From: Caldicellulosiruptor danielii
Lineage (GTDB): Bacteria > Bacillota > Thermoanaerobacteria > Caldicellulosiruptorales > Caldicellulosiruptoraceae
Reading direction: 5' to 3'
NCBI RefSeq assembly: GCF_034343125.1
Contig: NZ_CP139957.1
Coordinates: forward strand, 1,792,001 to 1,856,000
DNA: 64,000 nucleotides
The number at the start of each line of letters is the position of its first letter. Position 1 is the first letter of the stretch. Shown here one piece after another: positions 34,250 to 42,402 of the stretch. The position numbers were made by a program, and so were the translations under genes. The notes below the pieces were generated by a model. The model was not told where the DNA came from. It saw only the letters and a program-made list of their open reading frames with translations, and did not search any database.

Positions 34250-34804
34250 TTATACCTCCATAATCTCCTTTTCCTTTGCACTCAAAAGTTTTTCAATCTG
34301 CTCTATGTATTTGTCGTGAAGCTTTTGGACATCCTCTTCGGCATCTTTTAAGTCATCTTCTGTAATCTCATTGTTCTTTTTCATTTTTTTGTACTCATCA
34401 AGTGCCTCTCTTCTTATGTTTCTAATTGCCACCTTTGCATCTTCAGCCATCTTTTTGACCTGTTTTACAAGCTCTTTTCTTCTTTCTTCTGTGAGTTCAG
34501 GGAAAATAAGTCTTATAACCTTTCCATCATTTGTTGGATTTACTCCAAGGTCAGATTTCTGAATGGCTTTTTCAATTTCTTTGAGCATTCTTGCTTCCCA
34601 TGGTTGGATCACAATCATTCTCGCCTCTGGTACAGTTATGCTTGCAACCTGGGGAATGGGAGTTGGAACGCCATAATAATCAACCATCACCTTGTCCAGA
34701 ATATGAGGATTTGCTCTTCCTGCTCTGACTGTGGCAAACTCCTCTTTCAAAGTCTCAATTGCCTTTTTCATCTTCTCCTCTGCAACCTGAATAGGCTCTG
34801 CCAT
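34250..34804 (-). CDS. frr: Ribosome recycling factor
   Basis: Works with EF-G to split post-termination ribosomes. The 184-residue protein is standard length. It shows the family's VRAGRANPHILDKVMVDYYG, TPIPQVASITVPEARMIVIQPW, SDLGVNPTNDGKVIRLIFP and PELTEERRKELVK segments and a helical C-terminus. AGGAGG lies before the ATG, within the last codons of pyrH, one base away. Confidence 0.97.
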   Translation of the reverse strand: MAEPIQVAEEKMKKAIETLKEEFATVRAGRANPHILDKVMVDYYGVPTPIPQVASITVPEARMIVIQPWEARMLKEIEKAIQKSDLGVNPTNDGKVIRLIFPELTEERRKELVKQVKKMAEDAKVAIRNIRREALDEYKKMKKNNEITEDDLKDAEEDVQKLHDKYIEQIEKLLSAKEKEIMEV

Positions 34805-34805
34805 T

Positions 34806-35525
34806 TTACTTTGCCTCCTTTACATTTACAATTGTTCCTATGTTCTCGCCCATAACAGCCTTGAGAATATTTCCTTTTGCAAGTTCAAAAACCACAATAG
34901 GAATTTCATTGTCCATGCACATAGACGTTGCTGTTGAGTCCATAACCTCAAGCCGCTGATTGATGACATCTAAGTAAGTGATAAAGTCATATTTTTTAGC
35001 ATTTGGATTTTTCTTCGGGTCACTGTCATAGACACCATCTACTTTTTTTGCAAGAAGTATTGCTTCTGCGTCAATCTCAGCAGCACGCAAAGCTGCCGCT
35101 GTGTCTGTTGAAAAGAAAGGATTGCCTGTGCCACATGCGAAAATCACAACTCTGCCCTTTTCCAAGTGGCGAATTGCCCGACGTCGAATGTACGGTTCTG
35201 CAATCTGTCTCATCTCGATTGCGCTCTGCACTCTTGTCTGAATGCCTCTTTTTTCAAGAATACTCTGAAGTGCAAGTGAATTAATAACAGTTGCAAGCAT
35301 TCCCATATAGTCGGCTGTTGCCCTGTCTATGTGTTCAGCACTTCTTCCTCTGAAGAAGTTGCCGCCACCGACCACAATAGCAACTTCCACTCCAAGCTCC
35401 CTTACCTTTTCAATCTCTTCACAGATGGTTTCAACAACCTGCCAGTCAATTCCAAAACCCTTTTCACCACCCAAAGCTTCACCACTTAATTTTAATATTA
35501 CCCTTTTGTACTTTGGCTTAACCAT
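34806..35525 (-). CDS. pyrH: UMP kinase
   Basis: Phosphorylates UMP to UDP. The 239 residues begin near [20 protein letters not shown] and include [50 protein letters not shown] and [13 protein letters not shown], all typical of bacterial hexameric UMP kinase. ATG 35525 is preferred, 9 bases after GGAG; a GTG at 35546 lies upstream of that site. A sigma-A-like promoter precedes it. Confidence 0.96.
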   Translation of the reverse strand: MVKPKYKRVILKLSGEALGGEKGFGIDWQVVETICEEIEKVRELGVEVAIVVGGGNFFRGRSAEHIDRATADYMGMLATVINSLALQSILEKRGIQTRVQSAIEMRQIAEPYIRRRAIRHLEKGRVVIFACGTGNPFFSTDTAAALRAAEIDAEAILLAKKVDGVYDSDPKKNPNAKKYDFITYLDVINQRLEVMDSTATSMCMDNEIPIVVFELAKGNILKAVMGENIGTIVNVKEAK

Positions 35526-35552
35526 TTTTATCTTCTCCTTCTTCACGATAAT

Positions 35553-35582
35553 ATTTTACAAATAAAGATACCCGCATATCAA
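35553..35582 (-). promoter_or_regulatory. Sigma-A promoter before pyrH
   Basis: TTGATA (35582-35577), 18 bases, TAAAAT (35558-35553). It sits just after the tsf terminator, so pyrH can be expressed separately from rpsB-tsf. Confidence 0.5.
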
Positions 35583-35598
35583 GAGTTTTTGCTCAAAA

Positions 35599-35637
35599 AA
35601 AGGGAACACCACTTTTCAATAAAATAGTGTTCCCTTT
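35599..35637 (-). terminator. Terminator after tsf
   Basis: AAAGGGAACAC / GTGTTCCCTTT stem (11 bp) with a 17-base loop, followed on the minus strand by a T run (TTTTTTTGAGC). It ends the rpsB-tsf operon. Confidence 0.85.
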
Positions 35638-35656
35638 CACTGCCATATTTAAAATT

Positions 35657-36271
35657 TTAGCATGTAGCAGCCTTCTCAATTCCTTCTCCTCTTTCAAATC
35701 TTGCAAATCTTCTTATAACAATATTTTCTCCAATTTTTGCAATTTTTTCAGTAAGCAAATCTTTTATCTTCATATCAGGGTTTTTAATCCAAGGCTGCTC
35801 AAGCAAGCAAACCTCTTCAAAGAACTTTTCAAGCCTACCCTCAACAATTCTGTTAACAACATTTTCTGGCTTTCCTTCATTCAAAGCCTGCTGTCTTAAA
35901 ATTGCCTTTTCCTTTTCAATTACCTCTGCAGGCACCTCTTCTCTTGAAACATATTTTGGATTTGCTGCTGCAATCTGCATAGCAATGTCCTTTGCAAATT
36001 GTCTAAACTCCTCATTTCTTGCAACAAAGTCTGTCTCACAATTTATCTCTACCAAAACACCAATCCTGCCATTTCCATGGATATAGCTTTCAACAATACC
36101 TTCTGCTGCAACACGTGAAGCCTTCTTTGCAGCCTTTGCAAGGCCCCTTTCTCTCAAAAGCTCTATTGCCTTGTCCATATCACCGCCTGCATCTTCTAAA
36201 GCCTTTTTGCAGTCCATCATGCCAGCACCTGTTTTTTCTCTGAGCTCCTTTACCATCTCAGCAGTAATCAT
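35657..36271 (-). CDS. tsf: Elongation factor Ts
   Basis: Nucleotide exchange factor for EF-Tu. The 204 residues are the short, single-core form also seen in thermophiles, not the longer enterobacterial form. It has an N-terminal UBA-like domain ([33 protein letters not shown]), then [22 protein letters not shown]. The C-terminal region has [24 protein letters not shown] precedes the start. It is co-transcribed with rpsB. Confidence 0.96.
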   Translation of the reverse strand: MITAEMVKELREKTGAGMMDCKKALEDAGGDMDKAIELLRERGLAKAAKKASRVAAEGIVESYIHGNGRIGVLVEINCETDFVARNEEFRQFAKDIAMQIAAANPKYVSREEVPAEVIEKEKAILRQQALNEGKPENVVNRIVEGRLEKFFEEVCLLEQPWIKNPDMKIKDLLTEKIAKIGENIVIRRFARFERGEGIEKAATC

Positions 36272-36308
36272 GAAAAATCCCTCCTACAATTGTTTGATAA
36301 AAAACATA

Positions 36309-37085
36309 TTATTCTTCATCTATGCCATCATCAGCTGTTATTTCTGACTGATCAAGCTCTTTGTCAGCTTCTTGAGATGAAGTTACAGCAGGTGTAAACT
36401 GCTCACCTTCTCTTCCCTCAATCACAGCATCTGCAATTTTAGATGTGATGAGCTTTACAGCACGGATTGCATCATCATTTCCAGGAATTACATAGTCAAT
36501 TTCGTCAGGATCGCAGTTTGTATCAACAATTGCAACTATCGGAATCCCAAGCTTTCTTGCCTCAAGCACAGCATTTCTTTCTTTTCGTGGGTCAACAATG
36601 TACAAAATGTCAGGAATGCGTGGCATGTTCTGAATACCACCAAGATACTTCAAAAGCCTTTCTTTTTCTTTCCTCAAGAGATTTACTTCTTTCTTGGGCA
36701 GAACGTCAAATGTTCCATCTTCTTCCATTCGTTGCAACTCTTTTAACCTTTCTATTCTTGTCTTGATTGTTCTGAAGTTTGTCAAAAGTCCACCAAGCCA
36801 TCGTTGATTGATGTAAAACATTCCGCATCTTTCTGCTTCTTCTTTGATTGTCTCCTGAGCTTGTTTTTTTGTTCCAACAAAGAGCACAATTTTACCTTCT
36901 GCTACCTGAGACTTAACAAACTCATAAGCCTCGTCCATTTTCTTTACTGTCTTTTGAAGGTCAATGATATAAATCCCATTTCTTTCAGTAAAGATGTACT
37001 CAGCCATCTTGGGATTCCATCTGCGTGTCTGATGACCGAAATGCACACCTGCTTCAAGAAGCTGTTTCATTGTTAAAACTGGCAT
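36309..37085 (-). CDS. rpsB: 30S ribosomal protein S2
   Basis: Small-subunit protein of 258 residues from ATG 37085 (GGGAGG upstream; the frame extends to 37103 but without a site). It shows [59 protein letters not shown] and [20 protein letters not shown]. It ends in an acidic tail ([17 protein letters not shown]). It leads the rpsB-tsf operon, behind a structured leader. Confidence 0.96.
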   Translation of the reverse strand: MPVLTMKQLLEAGVHFGHQTRRWNPKMAEYIFTERNGIYIIDLQKTVKKMDEAYEFVKSQVAEGKIVLFVGTKKQAQETIKEEAERCGMFYINQRWLGGLLTNFRTIKTRIERLKELQRMEEDGTFDVLPKKEVNLLRKEKERLLKYLGGIQNMPRIPDILYIVDPRKERNAVLEARKLGIPIVAIVDTNCDPDEIDYVIPGNDDAIRAVKLITSKIADAVIEGREGEQFTPAVTSSQEADKELDQSEITADDGIDEE

Positions 37086-37117
37086 TTGTCTTACCTCCCT
37101 CAATTCGGTTTTTCTTC

Positions 37118-37172
37118 GAGTCGGATAAGAAGAAGGCTTTTTCTGCCTTCCACCGAAGATTTCCGACTCTGC
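37118..37172 (-). promoter_or_regulatory. Structured mRNA leader of rpsB-tsf
   Basis: On the minus strand AGAGTCGG and CCGACTC form an outer stem enclosing GAAGGC AGAAAAA GCCTTC, an inner perfect 6-bp hairpin. It lies between a strong promoter and the rpsB start. This resembles autoregulatory ribosomal-protein leaders, so S2 binding is plausible but unproven. Confidence 0.5.
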
Positions 37173-37192
37173 TTTTTTACAAAGCCGACAAT

Positions 37193-37221
37193 ATTATAGC
37201 ATAGGTTAATATTAATAACAA
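37193..37221 (-). promoter_or_regulatory. Strong sigma-A promoter of rpsB-tsf
   Basis: TTGTTA (37221-37216), 17 bases, TATAAT (37198-37193), with an extended TGC before the -10. Confidence 0.75.
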
Positions 37222-37304
37222 GACAATATTGTTTTTTTGCAAAAATTTTTATATAATCATATTTGCAAAACCCCCCAAATTTTATTTTGAAGGTCTATAT
37301 CCAA

Positions 37305-37341
37305 AAAAAGAGGTCGTGGCAAGTTGCCATGACCTCTTTTT
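37305..37341 (-). terminator. Terminator after the nucleotide-sugar dehydrogenase gene
   Basis: AAAAAGAGGTCGTGGCA / TGCCATGACCTCTTTTT, a 17-bp stem with one G-T pair and a 3-base loop. A flanks and T run make it work on both strands. Confidence 0.88.
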
Positions 37342-37343
37342 CT

Positions 37344-38624
37344 TTATATCTTCTCCAACACAAATCCTTTTTCTCTTGCATCGCTGTAAGAAAACACATT
37401 CCGGGTGTCAATAATAATTGCCTTCGAAGGTGGAATATACTCAAAAATTTTTTCAAATTCTATCCCATGCTGCTTTGCCAAAATCAAAACAAGCTCAGTA
37501 TTCTGCAAAGCCTCTTGTAAGCTGCTAACTTTAAAATCAAATTCGGTTTTTACCGCAGGGTCAAACGCTTTAACCTCAATACCTCGAGCTTGTAAGATTT
37601 TAATTATTTCAATAGCAGGGCTGAGCCTGTCATCAGAAGAGTAATCTTTCATTGCAATGCCAAGCACTGCAACCTTTTTTGAACATTTATGCTTTTCAAT
37701 AGTCTTCATAACAAGGTCGGAAATATAATTAGGAATGCCTTCGTTGAACATTCTTGCTGTTTTTGAGAGCTTGAGCTCAACACCCAGCTCCTGTGCTTTT
37801 GCATCTAAATAATAAAATGCGTTAGGAATGCAAAATCCTCCAACACCAGGCCCAGGATACAAGAGATTTACCCTTTTGTGAGTGTTTGCAACCTTTATTA
37901 CCTCAAATATATCAAGGTTCATCGCCTTTGTAAATCTCTCAAACTCGTTTACCATTGCAATATTAATGTCCCTTTGCAAATTCTCAATCACCTTTGCTGT
38001 CTCAACCACTTCAAACGACGATGCAACAATTATCTCTTCCTTACAAATCACTTTAATCAAATCAACAGCTCTTCTTACACTATTTTCACAAAATCCTGCC
38101 AAAGCAGTAGGCATATTTTCAAACTCCTCAAAAGCCTTCCCTTCTGCAATCCTTTCTGAGGCATAAGCTAAATAAAAGTCCTCTCCACATTTCAAGCCGC
38201 TCTCTTCTAATATCGGAAGAAATATGTTTCTTGTTGTGCCTGGAACAACAGTTGAACGCAAAAGTATTAACTGCTTTTTTCTCAAGTATTTGCTTATCTC
38301 TTTAGCACACGAAATGAGATAATCAAAGTAAGGTTTTCCATCATAAACAGGTATTGGAACCGTGACTATTACATCATCTACATTTTCAAGTGCCTCTTTG
38401 TAATCTACCATGGGAATAAAGTTCCCATTTTTAAGCTGCTCCTTTAAAATTTCCTGTATAGTCTTCCCATTGTAACTTTCTAAATGGTGAGTCTCTCCCT
38501 TTTTAAGCTCCTCAATCAATTTTTCATTGCTATCTACACCAAAGACTTTGAAACCTTTCATTGCAAACGAAAGAGCAAGTGGAAGACCAACATATCCAAG
38601 GCCTATTACACATACGCTATTCAA
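37344..38624 (-). CDS. UDP-sugar dehydrogenase (UDP-ManNAc/UDP-Glc dehydrogenase family)
   Basis: NAD-dependent enzyme that oxidises a nucleotide sugar to a uronic acid, 426 residues. N-terminal Rossmann fold: SVCVIGLGYVGLPLALSFAMKGF. The middle has LILRSTVVPGTTRNIF and YASERIAEG. The catalytic cysteine lies in GPGVGGFCIPNAFYYL. Most family members have GGHCIPVDPYYL, so this site is somewhat divergent (His to Phe, VDP to NAF). The C-terminal domain has VAVLGIAMKDYSSDDRLSPAIEII. With the overlapping TuaH-like gene it suggests an acidic wall or capsule polysaccharide. Confidence 0.87.
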   Translation of the reverse strand: MNSVCVIGLGYVGLPLALSFAMKGFKVFGVDSNEKLIEELKKGETHHLESYNGKTIQEILKEQLKNGNFIPMVDYKEALENVDDVIVTVPIPVYDGKPYFDYLISCAKEISKYLRKKQLILLRSTVVPGTTRNIFLPILEESGLKCGEDFYLAYASERIAEGKAFEEFENMPTALAGFCENSVRRAVDLIKVICKEEIIVASSFEVVETAKVIENLQRDINIAMVNEFERFTKAMNLDIFEVIKVANTHKRVNLLYPGPGVGGFCIPNAFYYLDAKAQELGVELKLSKTARMFNEGIPNYISDLVMKTIEKHKCSKKVAVLGIAMKDYSSDDRLSPAIEIIKILQARGIEVKAFDPAVKTEFDFKVSSLQEALQNTELVLILAKQHGIEFEKIFEYIPPSKAIIIDTRNVFSYSDAREKGFVLEKI

Positions 38625-39783
38625 TATTTATCCCTTCCCTCTTTAGTATATCAATAATTTGAGCTACTCTGCTATCCCAGGAGGTTTGCTTTGCATACTC
38701 TATTCTTTTTTCTATTTTTCCAATATTAGGATTTTGTGCCTCCTGCAGAGCTTGAATGCATTTTACAAGCACATCCTCATAGTTTTTTCCAATATACACA
38801 ACATCGGAAAATTCTTCTACTTGAGGCATATAAGTTGAAACAATTGGTTTTCCGGTTGCTAAATACTCGTAAAATTTTAGCGGGCTTACATTTTCTGAGA
38901 GCTTATTTGTTCTGAATAAGTTCAAGCAAACATCAAATTGAGATACATACTGCGGCAAATCCCTGTGTTCAATCCTTCCAAGCAAATAAACATTGCTCAG
39001 TTTCTTTAAATTATCCACGCTTACACCAGCGCCCACAGGTCCTATCAAAACAAACGACCACTCTTTTTTTTCTCTTGCTAAATATTCTATAAGCTGAGTG
39101 TCAATCCATGTATGGATAACACCTACAAAACCAAAGATAGGATGGGGAGTATTCTTCATCTTATCTGGTACAGGTAGCTTATTTGAAGCTTTTTGAAAAT
39201 GTTCAAACTCGGCACCGTTTGGTACAAGATATGTGTGAGGATTTAAAGGCTTTAATTTATTATATAATCCTTTTGTTGTTGTGAAAACTACATTGCTCTT
39301 TTGAGCAAGCTCATCTTCCATGCTCTCAACTAAAGCCTTGTCAATAAATCCTTGAAACTCTGAGTGTTTGTCTATACAGTCGTAAATTAAAAAACTGTAA
39401 GAAAGATGTTCAAGAATATCCACAGTGTTTGGCATGTAGGTCCATATTATAGGTGATTTTAAATCAAAGTTTTGATAGATAACTTCTTTAACAAAATTTG
39501 CTATCATTTTTTGATTGAACTTATTTATAGATCTTTTCTTGTTATAAAAAGGAATAATAGGTGGCAGAGCAAATACAAAAAGGTTTTCTTTTATTCTTTT
39601 CGGAGACTTTCTAAATCTTGTAAGGTAAGGTCTCAAACTGGGGTCTTTTAATGGACCTATCAGGGTCACAGGTGGGTCTAAATAAAATATTCTACAGTTT
39701 TGCGGCATTCTTTTCATTATCTGTTGTTTACGTGTTGGTATAGGGTCCCATGACGTTGTAGAAAAACAAATTATATCTATCAT
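38617..39783 (-). CDS. Group 1 glycosyltransferase, TuaH-like
   Basis: Predicted GT-B enzyme of 388 residues. The N-terminus (DIICFSTTSWDPIPTRKQQI and IFYLDPPVT) resembles TuaH/teichuronic-type transferases. ADYVFTT-like VVFTTTKGLYNKL and VPNGAEFEHF follow. The donor domain has FGFVGVIHTWID, LIGPVGAGVSVD and the family motif SPLKFYEYLATGKPIVS. It overlaps the dehydrogenase gene by 8 bases, so the two form an operon. Acceptor and sugar are unknown. Confidence 0.82.
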   Translation of the reverse strand: MIDIICFSTTSWDPIPTRKQQIMKRMPQNCRIFYLDPPVTLIGPLKDPSLRPYLTRFRKSPKRIKENLFVFALPPIIPFYNKKRSINKFNQKMIANFVKEVIYQNFDLKSPIIWTYMPNTVDILEHLSYSFLIYDCIDKHSEFQGFIDKALVESMEDELAQKSNVVFTTTKGLYNKLKPLNPHTYLVPNGAEFEHFQKASNKLPVPDKMKNTPHPIFGFVGVIHTWIDTQLIEYLAREKKEWSFVLIGPVGAGVSVDNLKKLSNVYLLGRIEHRDLPQYVSQFDVCLNLFRTNKLSENVSPLKFYEYLATGKPIVSTYMPQVEEFSDVVYIGKNYEDVLVKCIQALQEAQNPNIGKIEKRIEYAKQTSWDSRVAQIIDILKREGINIE

Positions 39784-39830
39784 CTTCTCTCAGTCCCTCA
39801 GTAATTTTTTTGAAACTCTTTACAAATCAT

Positions 39831-39860
39831 AAGATACAATATTTCTGGTAGTTCAGTCAA
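39831..39860 (-). promoter_or_regulatory. Promoter of the glycosyltransferase-dehydrogenase pair
   Basis: TTGACT (39860-39855), 18 bases, TATCTT (39836-39831), about 48 bases before the start codon. Confidence 0.5.
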
Positions 39861-39879
39861 CAAAAAATTCTAAAATCTC

Positions 39880-39909
39880 TTGACCAAGCTCAATAATTTG
39901 TAATACTAT
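39880..39909 (+). promoter_or_regulatory. Promoter of the DUF4330 gene unit
   Basis: TTGACC, 18 bases, TACTAT, about 38 bases before ATG 39948. Divergent from the preceding promoter. Confidence 0.45.
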
Positions 39910-39947
39910 GGTCTTGATAAACTATTGTTGTGGAGGGAGAAACAAAC

Positions 39948-40463
39948 ATGAAAATAGTAGACCAAAAAGGAAGACTATTTGGTATCATCAACATTGTTGA
40001 CCTCATTTTGATAGTGCTGATTATAGCAATTGCATGGGTAGGGTTTGCAAAGATTTCATCACATGCAAAATCATCCGATACTTTGCAGGATGAATTTGTG
40101 GAAATCAAGCCGGGCGAAGCAATCATTAATGTAAAAATTCCTCTTGCTGACCCTGTTATGGCTCAGTCTCTTCACAAAAACGACTATTTGGTAACTGGCA
40201 ATACTTTAACAAAATCATATATCAAAGATATCCAGATAAAAGATGGTATCTATGAAAGAACTTCATCGGAGGGAAAAGTGATCGTAGCAAAACATCCTTA
40301 TAAGAAAGATGTCTATATTACAATCTATGGGTATGTGACATTTGAAGGGGCAACAATAAAATTAGACAAACAAACTGTACGAGTTGGAAAAACATTTTAT
40401 GTAAAGACGCGGACAGTAGAAATGATTGGTGTTGTTACTGGTGTACAAATTGTAAAAGAATAA
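39948..40463 (+). CDS. DUF4330-family membrane-anchored protein
   Basis: A 171-residue protein with the family's start MKIVDQKGRLFGIINIVDLI, one membrane helix (about 17-35) and a beta-rich outer domain (GEAIINVKIPLADPVMAQSL; KIVAKHPYKKDVYITIYG-like region). The role of the family is unknown. GGAGGGAG precedes ATG 39948; a longer frame to 39930 covers that site. It starts a plus-strand unit with the two membrane genes that follow. Confidence 0.78.
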   Translation: MKIVDQKGRLFGIINIVDLILIVLIIAIAWVGFAKISSHAKSSDTLQDEFVEIKPGEAIINVKIPLADPVMAQSLHKNDYLVTGNTLTKSYIKDIQIKDGIYERTSSEGKVIVAKHPYKKDVYITIYGYVTFEGATIKLDKQTVRVGKTFYVKTRTVEMIGVVTGVQIVKE

Positions 40464-40476
40464 GGCTGGTGAAAAT

Positions 40477-40986
40477 ATGATAAAAGAAAGTTTTGCATAC
40501 AAATTGGTTTTGTTCCTTGCAAGATATTTAAAGGAGAGCAGAATATATGAGCTTGTCTCAAAGTTATTTTGCTTTTCAAGATACTCCGCAGTCTTCGAAC
40601 TTGTAAGAAAAAAGCCAAAAGAAGACTACATACAACAATCTCTATTTTTTAGGGCTCTTTTGAATTTCTATAGGAAAATTATAAATTGCATACATCAGGT
40701 ACTTTTAGCTTCAAAAAGTTTGTGGTCACATAGTTTTTTGGTTTATGTTGTTCGTGACCAGATAAGATTAATTAAAGATAAACCTGTATTTTTCTGCATT
40801 TTTTATGCTTTTATCTTTTACACTGGCTTTATGGTTGGAAAAATTGTAAAAGGTGGGCTCTCAATAAAAAGTCTATTGCTGTGGACTATTCTGCTACTGC
40901 TAAATTTCTTCTGTCTTCAAGATGCCATGAGGAAGTTTTCAAAGGGGAGTATAATTATCAGATTTTTTAAAGACATTTTTGCATGA
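40477..40986 (+). CDS. Unknown membrane protein
   Basis: I do not recognise this 169-residue protein. A basic, helical N-terminal part (about 1-100) is followed by two membrane segments (about 102-122 and 129-148) and a basic tail. GGTGA precedes the ATG. It lies 13 bases after the DUF4330 gene and 27 before the O-antigen-ligase-like gene, so it may support polysaccharide export or assembly. That is inference from position. Confidence 0.68.
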   Translation: MIKESFAYKLVLFLARYLKESRIYELVSKLFCFSRYSAVFELVRKKPKEDYIQQSLFFRALLNFYRKIINCIHQVLLASKSLWSHSFLVYVVRDQIRLIKDKPVFFCIFYAFIFYTGFMVGKIVKGGLSIKSLLLWTILLLLNFFCLQDAMRKFSKGSIIIRFFKDIFA

Positions 40987-41013
40987 AAAATAGATTTTGA
41001 AAGGTGAAAAAAG

Positions 41014-42399
41014 ATGGTTGAGAAAAAGTCTTTATATATCACCTCTTTTTTGGTACTTTTACTTGGAATTGTAAGTAGCTTAATCTCTGTAAAAGTTGGC
41101 ATACTTGCGCTTGGCCTATTTTTGCTTGTGCTAACAATAGCAGAAGACCCTTCAAAACTCTTGTGGGGTGTTGTACTTTACGCTTTTGTGGATTTTATTT
41201 TCAGAAAACTTTCTATTTTAAGCGGTTTTGCTTCTGTATGGGATGAAGCGCTATTTTTGATTATTATCCTTGCCTTCTTAGTAAAGTCAATTATAAAAAA
41301 TCAATCAAGTTTGAGAATTTCTCCATTAGATGTATACATTCTGATCTTTTTACTTGTTTGTGTGTTTTTGCTATTTAAAAATTCGCCTGATATGAGAATA
41401 GCAATAGAAGGGTTTAGAGTATACGCAGAGTATGCCTTATGGTTCTTTGTCGGACTATGGCTTTTAAAAGACGCAAAGCAGTTTGAAAGGATTATTTCAA
41501 TATTTATCCTGATGATGTTCTTTATTTCCATTTATGGAATATACCAGTATATTATTGGTGTTGAAATACCCTCAAGCTGGATTGACAGCAGTAGAGAGAC
41601 GTATATAAGAACAAGGGTGTTTTCAATTATAGGAAGTCCAAATGTCCTTGGAAGTCTTTTGGCAATGTCAATCCCGTTTGTACTTCCATATGTGCTTTAT
41701 GAGAAAAACATCAAAAAGAGAATTTATTATTCGGTTGTGTTGATTACAATGATTGCCTGCCTTGGGTTTACATTTTCAAGAGGTGCGTGGCTTGCATTTT
41801 TGTTTTCAATGCTTCTTTTTGGTTTTTTCATAGACAAAAAAGTTTTGGGTATTCTCTTTGCCATCTTTGTATCAGTCCCTATTTTGGCACCTTCAATTGT
41901 AATGAGGGTGCTTTATATGCTAAGTTCTGAGTATGCCAAAAGCAGTGCAAGGGCAGGAAGAATTGCACGCTGGACAAAAGCATACGAAATTTTAGTGCAG
42001 CATCCTCTCTTTGGGGTTGGATTTGGAAGATTTGGCGGTGCGGTTGCAAAGAGAAATATAGCCAATGCTTTTTACGTAGATAATTTTTATCTTAAAAGTG
42101 CCGTTGAAATGGGAATTATTGGAGTAGGTATAATGATATCGGTATTTATATTAGGCCTTTTGCTTGCTGCAAGGACTGTCAAGCATCTTCGTTCAAAAGA
42201 ACTAAGGAATATAGCAAGCGGAATACTCATTGGTCTTGCAACAGTCTTGCTGCACAACGTGGTTGAAAATATCTTTGAAGTTCCAATGATGACAACATAT
42301 TTCTGGCTGTTTTTGGGATTCTTGTTTGCTCTCAAATCAGTAGAAAACAAAAGCCAACTTCTTGAACAGAAGAACATCAGCAACAATGGGGGAAGTTAA
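41014..42399 (+). CDS. O-antigen ligase/polymerase-like membrane protein
   Basis: Multipass protein of 461 residues with about eleven hydrophobic segments. The Wzy_C/WaaL-type region is clear: a large outer loop with ARWTKAYEILVQHPLFGVGFGRFGG followed by AKRNIANAFYVDNFYLKSAVEMGIIG. Known members polymerise or ligate lipid-linked glycans on the outer face of the membrane. The substrate is not deducible. Its upstream neighbours and the divergent sugar genes support a surface polysaccharide role. Confidence 0.82.
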   Translation: MVEKKSLYITSFLVLLLGIVSSLISVKVGILALGLFLLVLTIAEDPSKLLWGVVLYAFVDFIFRKLSILSGFASVWDEALFLIIILAFLVKSIIKNQSSLRISPLDVYILIFLLVCVFLLFKNSPDMRIAIEGFRVYAEYALWFFVGLWLLKDAKQFERIISIFILMMFFISIYGIYQYIIGVEIPSSWIDSSRETYIRTRVFSIIGSPNVLGSLLAMSIPFVLPYVLYEKNIKKRIYYSVVLITMIACLGFTFSRGAWLAFLFSMLLFGFFIDKKVLGILFAIFVSVPILAPSIVMRVLYMLSSEYAKSSARAGRIARWTKAYEILVQHPLFGVGFGRFGGAVAKRNIANAFYVDNFYLKSAVEMGIIGVGIMISVFILGLLLAARTVKHLRSKELRNIASGILIGLATVLLHNVVENIFEVPMMTTYFWLFLGFLFALKSVENKSQLLEQKNISNNGGS

Positions 42400-42402
42400 A
42401 AG

